64,000 nucleotides of DNA, taken from Vibrionaceae bacterium. GTDB lineage: Bacteria; Pseudomonadota; Gammaproteobacteria; Enterobacterales; Vibrionaceae. Positions 47,495 through 55,476 of the stretch are shown here, one piece after another. The stretch spans positions 1-64,000 of the forward strand of contig JAAEZQ010000008.1 in assembly GCA_018222805.1 (NCBI GenBank), in the 5' to 3' direction. Numbering within the stretch: the stretch's first letter is position 1; every line of letters starts with the position of its first letter. The position numbers were made by a program, and so were the translations under genes. The notes under the pieces are model-generated. The model did no database searches. It saw nothing but the letters and a program-made list of their open reading frames with translations, and was not told the DNA's origin.

Positions 47495-48001
47495 ATGCCT
47501 CGCGGGTTTACGCTATTGGAATTACTCATCACTATCGTCGTTCTCACAGCGATGATGGCGTTTGCTGTCCCGAGCTTTTCATCTTTATCGGGGCAAACAA
47601 AAATGACCCAGTTAGGGAGCTCATTGCAGACATTTCTCCACCAAGCTAAATCAGAAGCGGTGTTTCGCAATCAAGATTTGTGGGCGCATATTGATATGCC
47701 GACTAACCCAGATTCCACCGGCTCGTGGCGGATTGTTTTGACTAATGCGGATGCCCCAGGAGTGGGGACCACATTTAAAGTCTTTTCCGGTGCTCCATTC
47801 TTCAACATCAGCATTTCGCCTAACTATGCTTCAGACCAAATAAAGTTTGATGGCGTACGTGGGAAGATCACCGGAGGTTCCATTTCGTTTCATCCGGTAG
47901 ACGATAGCAGCGAACAACTGGTTCTTAAATCATCGTATGGTGCGAGTCGTATTTTAGTCTGTGGAAAAGGGGGAAGCCGCTATGGTTACCCAGCTTGCTA
48001 A
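47495..48001 (+). CDS. FimT/GspH-type minor pilin
   Basis: This 168-residue prepilin starts almost directly with the processing site MPRG|FTLLELLITIVVLTAMM, with Glu at +5. The body has SAEAVFRNQ-like AKSEAVFRNQD, typical of GspH/FimT, and ends GYPAC. It heads a four-gene overlapping cluster of minor pilins. FimT-type pilins can bind DNA in competence pili of other bacteria. Its end overlaps the next gene by 20 bp. Confidence 0.88.
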   Translation: MPRGFTLLELLITIVVLTAMMAFAVPSFSSLSGQTKMTQLGSSLQTFLHQAKSEAVFRNQDLWAHIDMPTNPDSTGSWRIVLTNADAPGVGTTFKVFSGAPFFNISISPNYASDQIKFDGVRGKITGGSISFHPVDDSSEQLVLKSSYGASRILVCGKGGSRYGYPAC

Positions 48002-48620
48002 AAAGCAGAAAGGCGCATCGTTAATTGAATTTATGATCGCCTCCGTGATCGGCGTGATTGCGATTGGCATCATCGGATCGCTATTTATTTCGTCACAACG
48101 TACGGCAAGCAAACGTGGTCAGGAGTTGTTATTGCTGCAGAACATGTCGGGCACGCTACAACAGATAAAAGAGGACGCCCAAAGAGCGGGATATGATGGT
48201 GTCGATATGGGATCATTAAAGCTATCAGGCGCAACTGACACCATTCACGTACAAAACTCACCGGATATGCTGGGTTACATTTACCGTATTGCGTCTTCGG
48301 GTGTAGCAAGCTTGCGCAGTGTCGTCTATCGGCACGACTCAGCTTCAGGCAGCGCCAGCTCACTGAAGCTATGTGAAAAAACTCAGTCTTCGCCGATGTT
48401 AGTAGCTTCAGCCGCGGACTCAGGTCACAAAGGGGTATGTTTTTCTGTTTTTGACCCTAAGCAAATCGACGTTACCGCGTTTTCAGCTGTAACCCACTCT
48501 GTAGTAGGAGGCAAGGTGAGTAGTGGGGTGACGACGGTATCAATGACCGCTCAGCTAACGAATAACGCTTCAGTCAACCGAACGATGAGCGTTGAAATCA
48601 AACACAGGAACTGGCAATGA
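47982..48620 (+). CDS. PilW-like minor pilin
   Basis: This 212-residue prepilin has KKQKG|ASLIEFMIASVIGVIAIGIIGSLF, with the family's Glu at +5, and a body of PilW type. ATG at 47982 is chosen because GGGGGAAG precedes it; a GTG at 47961 is also open. It overlaps the FimT-like gene by 20 bp and the next gene by 4 bp (ATGA), so translation is coupled. Confidence 0.85.
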   Translation: MVTQLAKKQKGASLIEFMIASVIGVIAIGIIGSLFISSQRTASKRGQELLLLQNMSGTLQQIKEDAQRAGYDGVDMGSLKLSGATDTIHVQNSPDMLGYIYRIASSGVASLRSVVYRHDSASGSASSLKLCEKTQSSPMLVASAADSGHKGVCFSVFDPKQIDVTAFSAVTHSVVGGKVSSGVTTVSMTAQLTNNASVNRTMSVEIKHRNWQ

Positions 48621-49867
48621 GAAAGTATCAAGCCGGCGTGGCTGCGCTATTGGTGACCTGTTTATTGCTCGCTGCCTCGCTAGTGATCGTTTTAACTTCT
48701 TACCGCAATGTCTTTTATCAAATTAAACGAGCGCAAAATGAAGTCACAAGTAGACAGCAACACTGGCTGGCGGAAGGTGCATTGGAATGTGGTTGGGCGC
48801 AATTTAAACCAATCAAATCGATTCCCGCAACAGTGACAGACTGTGATTCGGGATTAGCAATCGTTCCTTCATTTGAGGCGACGCCAGCGGGATATATGGT
48901 CAAGGCTGACGTTGGTTTTGCATCACTTAAAAAAGAGATCCAAATGGGGGGCGACTTGGGGTATGGGGCGATGCAATCCAGTGCTGATGTTTATTTTCAC
49001 TCCAGTGCCACGTTCTCTACCCCAGACCCTGGCGCTTTGGGCACCGACGGCTGGGAGTGTATAGCGTTAACTTATAAAAACCGATTCTACTCATCAGTGG
49101 TCGACAACAAAGGCGTTATTCACGGTGATTCGCCTTTTGCTGGCTTCTCTAACCCGAGCAGTCTTGACTGTGCCAACACTGCAAGCAATAACTATTTGTC
49201 ATCTGTCACAGGTGGCGTAGGAGCAGGAAAAGACTTTGCGCAGAATACGCATCTGAAACCGTTTGAGTCATTTTTTGGTGTCGAAGAAGCGGACCACGAC
49301 AAAGTGCGAGATAACGGGACATTTACCATTCTGGATGCGGGCGGTTCTGGTGCACTCCTACCTAGCTGTGGAACCCAACTGAAAACTCAGATACTGAGTG
49401 GAAATCATCACCTCTGGGTAGAAGGCAGTTGTGAGATTACCCAAACAGAATACAACGGCTTGGTGAATGCGACTCAGGGGACGAATGGCGTGACCGTTAT
49501 GGTTCACGATGGTTTGTTCTCGGTGATGGGGACCCCGGCAACGGGCGCAACAACCAAGAAATTTAAAGGCGTATTATTCCACTTTAACTATGCTTACACT
49601 CCATCAGTTGGAGACTGGTCTGGGCTCGCGGCAAATGCACATTTGAACCACGTACCGTCAGTTGTCGAGGATAGTTACCGCACTATTGCTTCGTATTACC
49701 AACATGGTGCTTTCTTAGTCTCTGGCGGACAGTATTTTGATTCTGATGGTCAAGCAGCCGTTTTTTTTGACTCCTTAGACTTTAGATACAACAAAGATAT
49801 CATTGATAACTCGCGCAATGCCAATGTCGTGCCTCGCTGGAGAAAGGGGAGTTGGTATGCGAAATAA
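48617..49867 (+). CDS. large PilX-like minor pilin candidate
   Basis: This 416-residue protein has a short leader KYQAG before a hydrophobic segment VAALLVTCLLLAASLVIVL. It lacks the usual Glu at +5, as in PilX and GspK-type minor pilins. The large extracellular part has cysteine pairs (ECGW, CANTA, CGTQ, SCEIT). It corresponds in position to VC0860-type genes in V. cholerae. Its size is well above normal PilX, so the assignment is tentative. It starts with an ATGA overlap with the pilW-like gene. Confidence 0.72.
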   Translation: MRKYQAGVAALLVTCLLLAASLVIVLTSYRNVFYQIKRAQNEVTSRQQHWLAEGALECGWAQFKPIKSIPATVTDCDSGLAIVPSFEATPAGYMVKADVGFASLKKEIQMGGDLGYGAMQSSADVYFHSSATFSTPDPGALGTDGWECIALTYKNRFYSSVVDNKGVIHGDSPFAGFSNPSSLDCANTASNNYLSSVTGGVGAGKDFAQNTHLKPFESFFGVEEADHDKVRDNGTFTILDAGGSGALLPSCGTQLKTQILSGNHHLWVEGSCEITQTEYNGLVNATQGTNGVTVMVHDGLFSVMGTPATGATTKKFKGVLFHFNYAYTPSVGDWSGLAANAHLNHVPSVVEDSYRTIASYYQHGAFLVSGGQYFDSDGQAAVFFDSLDFRYNKDIIDNSRNANVVPRWRKGSWYAK

Positions 49868-50309
49868 TCTCGTAAAACCAAAGCACACTATGGGTGTATC
49901 CAAACAACAAGGCTTTAGCCTAATTGAGGTTCTGATTGCCTTTGTTTTGATAGGTATTGGTGCTCTGGGATTGATAAAACTGCAAACTTACGTTGAGCAG
50001 CGTGCCGACTATGCTGCACATAGCATCCAAGCACTGCACCTAGCGGAGAAGAAGCTGGAGTTGTTTCGGACTCGTGGAGCTTCTGCTTTGGTCTCTAGCA
50101 TTGCGGTTGCCGATTTTAATACCAGCATTGTTGATGGTAATGACACCACCCATCCACTGTATTCATTGAGTTGGTCAGTACCGAGTACAACCTTATCTGG
50201 TGCGGTTAAAACTGTGGTGATTGACGCTTATTGGGAGGATAGGTTTGGGCAAACTCAAAAAGTTCGGCTACAAACCATGCTATCGAAATACAGCGAATTT
50301 GATAACTAA
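49857..50309 (+). CDS. PilV-like minor pilin
   Basis: This roughly 150-residue prepilin has KQQG|FSLIEVLIAFVLIGIGALGLIKLQ with Glu at +5 and the typical PilV pattern. ATG at 49857 follows GGGGAG and overlaps the previous gene by 11 bp; a TTG at 49803 is also open. It ends the minor-pilin cluster. No clear terminator follows. Confidence 0.86.
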   Translation: MRNNLVKPKHTMGVSKQQGFSLIEVLIAFVLIGIGALGLIKLQTYVEQRADYAAHSIQALHLAEKKLELFRTRGASALVSSIAVADFNTSIVDGNDTTHPLYSLSWSVPSTTLSGAVKTVVIDAYWEDRFGQTQKVRLQTMLSKYSEFDN

Positions 50310-50585
50310 CAGATACAAACAGTGTTTAGGTGGAGTCGTGAGGTACGGCAGTGCTTTATTCTATACATTGCACATTTGTATCGAGATTGTTTTTAGACGT
50401 GAAAGGTATTGTTTACGTGCTGTTGTGACGTAATGGCATTTTTGCAAAATATATCTCCAAATATGAAAAAATTTCTGGAGTGCTGTGCTTTAATGGTGTG
50501 ATTTTAATAGAATGTTTGACTGAAAGACGACTGGAATAATAATTCATAAAAGTCTAGGTCAACAACATCACATTATGGAGTTACC

Positions 50586-52145
50586 ATGAGTAACCAAGCA
50601 ATTAATAAGGCACCATCTTCTAAGCCGAGTGGGATGGATCGCTTTTTAAACTTTATTGAGCGTGCCGGTAATAAAATCCCTGATCCTGCGATTCTGTTCT
50701 TCTGGGCATTAATTATCACCTGGGCTGCGTCCGCACTTTTGTCGAATGTCTCTTTCGATCTTGTAAACCCTCGAACTGGCGAAGCGTTAACAATTACTAA
50801 TTTGCTGACAGGTGAAGCGCTGGCTAGCTTCCTAGCAAACATGGTGACAACATTCACCGGTTTTGCGCCACTAGGTATCGTATTAGTCGCTATGTTAGGT
50901 GTGGGGGTTGCGGATTCCTCTGGTTTTATCACCACGGGTCTGAAGAAGATGCTGAGCTTTACGCCTGCGAAGCTTCTTACACCAATGCTTATTCTGGTAG
51001 CGATTGTATCGCATACTGCGGCAGATGCTGGCTATGTACTGGTTATCCCTCTGGGGGGGATTATTTTCCATGCCGCGGGCCGTCATCCTTTAGCGGGTAT
51101 TGCGGCAGCGTTCGCGGGCGTATCAGGTGGTTTCTCAGCTAACTTCATTCCTTCTGGTATCGACCCACTACTGGCTGGTTTCACACAAACGGCAGCACAA
51201 GTTCTCGATCCAGAATACGTTGTTAACCCACTTGCGAACATCTTCTTTACGGGTATCTCTTCAGTAATCATTGTGGCTATCGGTTGGTACGTTACTGAGA
51301 AAATCATTGAGCCACGTTTGGCGAGAACACCTGTAGATGAAGATGCAGAAGCGGCTCCGGATCTAGGTTCATTCTCTGAAACTGAATCAAAAGCATTCCG
51401 CTACGCGGGCTGGTCGATGCTGGCTGGTATTGCTGTTCTTGTTGTGGCATTGATTCCTGAAAGCTCAGCATTGCGCTCACCAGAAGGCGAGATCACTGCA
51501 TTTTCAGCACCGATCATGAAGTCGATCGTTCCATTGATCTTTATCCTATTCATCATCCCTGGCTATGTGTACGGTAAAGTGTCTGGCACATTCAAATCCA
51601 GCAACGACATCATTAAAGCGATGGCGGACACCATGTCCACAATGGGTGCTTACATCGTTATGTCTTTCTTCTGTGCTCAGTTCTTATCTGCATTTGCTCA
51701 GTCAAACATTGGTACTATGCTGGCGCTATACGGTGCTGAAGGCTTGAAAGCAATGAATCTACCGGGCGAAGCAACAATCATTGGTATGATTCTGTTAACG
51801 GCTTCTGTAAACCTGCTTATTGGTTCTGCATCTGCGAAATGGGCGCTAATCGGTCCAATTCTGGTGCCAATGCTAATGGCAGTTGGCATCTCTCCAGAGT
51901 TGTCTCAGGCGGCATACCGTGTTGGTGACTCTGTATCAAACATCATTTCACCTCTGATGGTATTCTTCCCTCTAGTAGTGGTGTACTGCCAGCGTTACGT
52001 GAAATCGACAGGTATTGGTACGCTTGCCTCACTGATGATGCCATTCTCGATCGCGATGCTGATCGGTTGGTCTATCTTCCTAATAGCCTACTGGATGATT
52101 GGTATCCCGCTAGGTATCCAAGCGCCATATACTTACACCATGTAA
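50586..52145 (+). CDS. AbgT-family transporter
   Basis: This 519-residue inner-membrane protein belongs to the AbgT family (p-aminobenzoyl-glutamate importer; relatives MtrF and YdaH export folate-pathway drugs). The family phrases are VSHTAADAGYVLVIPLGG near residue 140, SGGFSANFIPSGIDPLLAGFTQ near residue 180 and RVGDSVSNIISPLMVFFPLV near residue 440. It stands alone and is followed by a terminator. The substrate cannot be read from the sequence. The 276-bp gap upstream holds no other gene. Confidence 0.9.
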   Translation: MSNQAINKAPSSKPSGMDRFLNFIERAGNKIPDPAILFFWALIITWAASALLSNVSFDLVNPRTGEALTITNLLTGEALASFLANMVTTFTGFAPLGIVLVAMLGVGVADSSGFITTGLKKMLSFTPAKLLTPMLILVAIVSHTAADAGYVLVIPLGGIIFHAAGRHPLAGIAAAFAGVSGGFSANFIPSGIDPLLAGFTQTAAQVLDPEYVVNPLANIFFTGISSVIIVAIGWYVTEKIIEPRLARTPVDEDAEAAPDLGSFSETESKAFRYAGWSMLAGIAVLVVALIPESSALRSPEGEITAFSAPIMKSIVPLIFILFIIPGYVYGKVSGTFKSSNDIIKAMADTMSTMGAYIVMSFFCAQFLSAFAQSNIGTMLALYGAEGLKAMNLPGEATIIGMILLTASVNLLIGSASAKWALIGPILVPMLMAVGISPELSQAAYRVGDSVSNIISPLMVFFPLVVVYCQRYVKSTGIGTLASLMMPFSIAMLIGWSIFLIAYWMIGIPLGIQAPYTYTM

Positions 52146-52166
52146 TTGGTATAAAGCATAAATTAG

Positions 52167-52195
52167 AAAGCGCAGACATAAGGTCTGCGCTTTTT
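52167..52195 (+). terminator. terminator of the AbgT gene
   Basis: AAAGCGCAGAC and GTCTGCGCTTT form an 11-bp stem followed by a T run. It is almost the same sequence as the purL terminator at 59418. Confidence 0.9.
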
Positions 52196-52295
52196 TGTTC
52201 TTTATAGGATAGGGGATCACTAGCGTTGCTGTAGCGTTCAGCGAGTTAGTGGTAATATTGGCGCGTCTCAGCTAATTTATCGATCAGGAGTCCCT

Positions 52296-52829
52296 TTGTC
52301 AGACCTTCAATTCACGCCTCAAGATGAACATTTTATGCGCCGAGCTATCGAACTGGCAGAGCTGGCAGAAGCTGAAGGAGAGGTACCTGTTGGCGCGGTT
52401 TTAGTCAGAGATGGAGAGATCATCGCAGAGGGTTGGAACCGTTCTATCTGCACTCATGACGCAACTGCACATGCCGAGATTCAGACATTGCGTAAAGCTG
52501 GACAAGTCTTAGAGAATTATCGTTTATTAGATACCACACTTTACGTGACGTTAGAGCCATGCCCGATGTGTGCTGGTGCACTGTTACACAGTCGCGTGAA
52601 ACGAGTGGTCTTTGGTGCTCCGGATCTTAAAGCGGGGGCGGCAGGGACAGTGTTAAACCTGTTTGAAAGTCAGGCTGCATACCACTATGCAACGGTCGAA
52701 AAAGGACTGTTAGAACAAGAGTGCCGAGGCCAGTTACAAGCTTTTTTTAAACGCCGCCGTAAAGAGATTAAAGCAAAGAAACAGGCTGAAAAAGCGTTAC
52801 AGAGTGATCAGGTAAAGAATGGGAATTAA
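52296..52829 (+). CDS. tadA: tRNA-specific adenosine deaminase TadA
   Basis: This 177-residue enzyme converts adenosine to inosine at the wobble position of tRNA-Arg. The zinc-binding catalytic motif is H59-A-E61 and P-C89-P-M-C92. It starts with TTG, set by AGGAG five bases before it; the first internal ATG would cut the N-terminal helix. It lies next to mltF and purL, the order also seen in E. coli. Confidence 0.95.
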   Translation: MSDLQFTPQDEHFMRRAIELAELAEAEGEVPVGAVLVRDGEIIAEGWNRSICTHDATAHAEIQTLRKAGQVLENYRLLDTTLYVTLEPCPMCAGALLHSRVKRVVFGAPDLKAGAAGTVLNLFESQAAYHYATVEKGLLEQECRGQLQAFFKRRRKEIKAKKQAEKALQSDQVKNGN

Positions 52830-52842
52830 GGAAGAGAGGTAC

Positions 52843-52875
52843 AGCAAACATCTACTTTGTGGGTAGATGTTTGCT
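52843..52875. terminator. terminator hairpin after tadA
   Basis: AGCAAACATCTAC and GTAGATGTTTGCT form a perfect 13-bp stem. It lies between tadA and the convergent small gene on the minus strand and could serve both. Confidence 0.75.
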
Positions 52876-52883
52876 TCTCTTCC

Positions 52884-53018
52884 TCAGTGGTTCACTAAGT
52901 GAACGAAAACACGATGGCGTGCACTGATTTTCTTTTTCATACTCGTCAGCTTGCGCTTGCGACGGATTGCCGCCACTGTATTATGTAAGCGCTTTGACTG
53001 AGCCTTACGTCTTCTCAT
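52884..53018 (-). CDS. small, strongly basic protein of unknown function
   Basis: This 44-codon frame reads MRRRKAQSKRLHNTVAAIRR and then KRKLTSMKKKISARHRVFVHLVNH. About two fifths of the residues are Lys, Arg or His. AGAGGT stands eight bases before the ATG. A perfect hairpin lies just past the stop. The rich basic content suggests a nucleic-acid-associated or ribosome-associated peptide, but that is inference. It is too short for usual gene finders, so it may be missing from other annotations. Confidence 0.6.
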   Translation of the reverse strand: MRRRKAQSKRLHNTVAAIRRKRKLTSMKKKISARHRVFVHLVNH

Positions 53019-53108
53019 ATTCGAAACCTCTAGCAGACAAGACTACGAACACCCTCAATTAGGCATTAATTGTGTCTAACTAACCAAAAATCGACGTTAT
53101 CAAGCCCG

Positions 53109-53261
53109 TCAGTCCACTATTTTCACGCGTAACGTTATCAACCCCATCAGCACAGTTCGAAGCTTGCGATTGGGAATGATTTCTGGTTGGGCATAGAAAA
53201 TTGCAACACTGATAATAGGTTGAGTGTCATCGATGTAGTCTTCAATCGTTACGACATTCAT
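53109..53261 (-). CDS. possible small protein, 50 residues
   Basis: This open frame reads MNVVTIEDYIDDTQPIISVA, then IFYAQPEIIPNRKLRTVLMG, and ends in LITLRVKIVD. Codon use looks ordinary for the window. The ribosome binding site (CGGGAT) is weak. It lies upstream of, and in line with, the basic small protein, and so could share its operon. I do not recognise a family. It may be spurious. Confidence 0.4.
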   Translation of the reverse strand: MNVVTIEDYIDDTQPIISVAIFYAQPEIIPNRKLRTVLMGLITLRVKIVD

Positions 53262-53488
53262 ATCCCGATCTCAGATTAGTGAACAACCATTAGATGGCAT
53301 TCTAATGATAAGTGTCATGTTTAATCGGGAGAGGGTAACCAGCCGAGTATATTGTTCCCAAAATATCTCATTAAGGTATAAATATTAATGGGTTACAATG
53401 CCGGTCATTAAGTCTGTTGGCACTTACTTATTTATGGTGACCTAACTCGGAAAGGTCGATTCTAGATAAGTTTGTTTAAAGACTCAAC

Positions 53489-53520
53489 AAAAAATGACGA
53501 GCTATTCACTCGTCACTTTT
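53489..53520. terminator. terminator near the end of mltF
   Basis: TGACGAG and CTCGTCA form a stem with A and T runs on both sides. It lies 18 bp beyond the TAA that would end the longer mltF frame. Confidence 0.78.
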
Positions 53521-53600
53521 TATTCGCTGTATGAGTATTATTCAGAGATGACTTCTGGAGCGGTGTCATCTTCCTCATTTGTGTTAGAGGCACTTGAACC

Positions 53601-55178
53601 CTAAGGCTTTTCAACCTCAGAGGACTCTGATATTTCTTCAGGCTCGCTCTCTATTGCGTCGGACACTTCATCTGCGATATTTTCCACTGCTCCATAAATC
53701 AGGGTATCAGGGTTGAGTGGTGGGATGACTTGCAGGTCCTCCGTGCTTTCATCTGTCGCTGGTTTCTGGCTTACGTGGCCGATAATTGACTGATAGTAGC
53801 GACGAATATTTTCAACGTAATTACGCGCCTCATCTCCTCGGGCGTAACCGTAACGCGTTTGGCTGTAGAACCGTTTCTGACGCAGTAAAGGTAGTCTGTC
53901 TTTTACATCTGCCCACGCATTTGGGTCCCCCCCCTGAGCCTTCGTCAAGCGTCGAGCGTCCATCATATGACCGTAGCCAATGTTATAGGAAGCAAGTGCG
54001 AACCAAATTTTTTCGTGATCATTAATCGTTTCTGGTACGCGAGCGACAATACGACGTAGGTATTCCACACCTCCACGGATAGACTGCTCAGGATCGAGAC
54101 GGTTTATCACGCCAACGCTTTTCGCTGTTGGTAAGGTGAGCATCATCATACCGCGCACTCCGGTTGGAGACTTCGCTTTTGGTTTCCAATGAGATTCTTG
54201 ATAAGCCAACGCTGCAATTAAGCGCCAATCAAACTCTTCACTGTATTTCTGGAATAGGGGCGACCATTTAGGGAGCTTGTCATCCAGTGCACGAATGAAA
54301 GCGCGAGTATCAACATAATCAAATGCTTCGATATGGCCGATGTACTTTTCTTCCAAGGAGGCCAACTCACCTGATTGTTTGATGTTGCCAAAGAACTCTA
54401 TCAGCATTGCGTATAAGCTTTCATCTTCTGAGCGACGCGTAAACCAAGATACTGGTTGGTCTTCCGTTAACTCAAACGCTAAAGCTAAATCTGGATAAAG
54501 GCGCTGGGCCAGTGAAAGTTCAACGGAGTCTGTTACGGTAAAGCGAAGTTCTCCTGTGGAAACGTTTTTCAGTAAATCTCGTGTATCAGCATTGCCGACG
54601 ATTTCAAACTGTAACTCCGGGTATTGTTTTTTTAATGCCGTTAGTGTCGGAACATATTGTGATTGTTCGACGATTTGAAGTGTATTTGCTGCTGCGTTGC
54701 TATCTTGAGAGTCCTCGACCTGAGTTGCTTGATACTTTATCAACCGTTCAATACTACGAGGGCGAAGCTGCCCTTTTTTATAAACGACTTGTTGGCTGAC
54801 ATAGTAGTAAGCAGGTCCTGGTCGAAAACGCTTTACCGCTTGAGATGTCTGGTTCAAACCCGTGGCAATAATATCAATATCGCCTTTTTTGAGTGCCGGA
54901 AAAAGATCGGCCTGTCTAAAGGCTGGTTTTATCTCAAGCTTTACACCGAGTTCTTCAGCGAACTTACGTGCAAGCTCATAATCCAAACCGGCAGGGCCAT
55001 CGGGGCTAATGTAATAAGAAAGCTGGTTGTTAAGTGTGCCAACTCGAAGGACGCCACGTTCCTGGATTTTTTGGAATTCACTTTTTGGGGCCGACTCAAT
55101 TTGGCAGGCAGAAAGTAGTAGCACAGAAGCGAAAAGTAAGACGCTGCGCTTAAGTCGGTTGAACTGGCTAGTTTGCAT
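53601..55178 (-). CDS. mltF: membrane-bound lytic transglycosylase F (MltF), C-terminal tail cut by amber stop
   Basis: This 525-residue lipoprotein (lipobox LLLSAC, acylated C25) cuts murein glycan strands in the periplasm. Residues 40-270 form an SBP-like domain (VLRVGTLNN, GLDYELARKFAEELG). The transglycosylase domain follows, with catalytic E328 in AYQESHW and GVRGMMMLTLPTAKS. The acidic tail ends in SEVEKP at a TAG (53601-53603). The same frame continues for 20 more acidic residues to a TAA at 53538, so the amber codon probably cut a longer tail. The catalytic domain is unaffected. It is divergent from purL, as in E. coli. Confidence 0.94.
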   Translation of the reverse strand: MQTSQFNRLKRSVLLFASVLLLSACQIESAPKSEFQKIQERGVLRVGTLNNQLSYYISPDGPAGLDYELARKFAEELGVKLEIKPAFRQADLFPALKKGDIDIIATGLNQTSQAVKRFRPGPAYYYVSQQVVYKKGQLRPRSIERLIKYQATQVEDSQDSNAAANTLQIVEQSQYVPTLTALKKQYPELQFEIVGNADTRDLLKNVSTGELRFTVTDSVELSLAQRLYPDLALAFELTEDQPVSWFTRRSEDESLYAMLIEFFGNIKQSGELASLEEKYIGHIEAFDYVDTRAFIRALDDKLPKWSPLFQKYSEEFDWRLIAALAYQESHWKPKAKSPTGVRGMMMLTLPTAKSVGVINRLDPEQSIRGGVEYLRRIVARVPETINDHEKIWFALASYNIGYGHMMDARRLTKAQGGDPNAWADVKDRLPLLRQKRFYSQTRYGYARGDEARNYVENIRRYYQSIIGHVSQKPATDESTEDLQVIPPLNPDTLIYGAVENIADEVSDAIESEPEEISESSEVEKP

Positions 55179-55318
55179 TAATTGGTACTTCTCGAGAAAT
55201 TTCTATTGTCCTTTATATCAAAGTGAAGTAGTGGGGCAAAGGGATTCGCATAGATAGAGTGAGACATTGCGTGTTTTATCGACATTTTGGGTATAACTCA
55301 AATTTGACGAAAAAATTG

Positions 55319-55334
55319 ACGCAAACGGTTGCTT
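55319..55334 (+). promoter_or_regulatory. PurR operator of purL
   Basis: ACGCAAACGGTTGCTT closely matches the PurR box ACGCAAACGTTTGCGT. A TATAAT at 55374-55379 lies about 40 bp further down. This puts purL under purine repression, as in E. coli. Confidence 0.85.
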
Positions 55335-55476
55335 TTGGTGTTACATCACAAAAACAATTACTATATAATGCGCTCGCAAAGGAGAGGTGGAATCGGTATA
55401 AGTTCGGGTTTTTGTGCCTAAGTGGCTGAATTTATTCCAATATCACCTTAATCAATTGCATAAGAGACCTAAGCAC

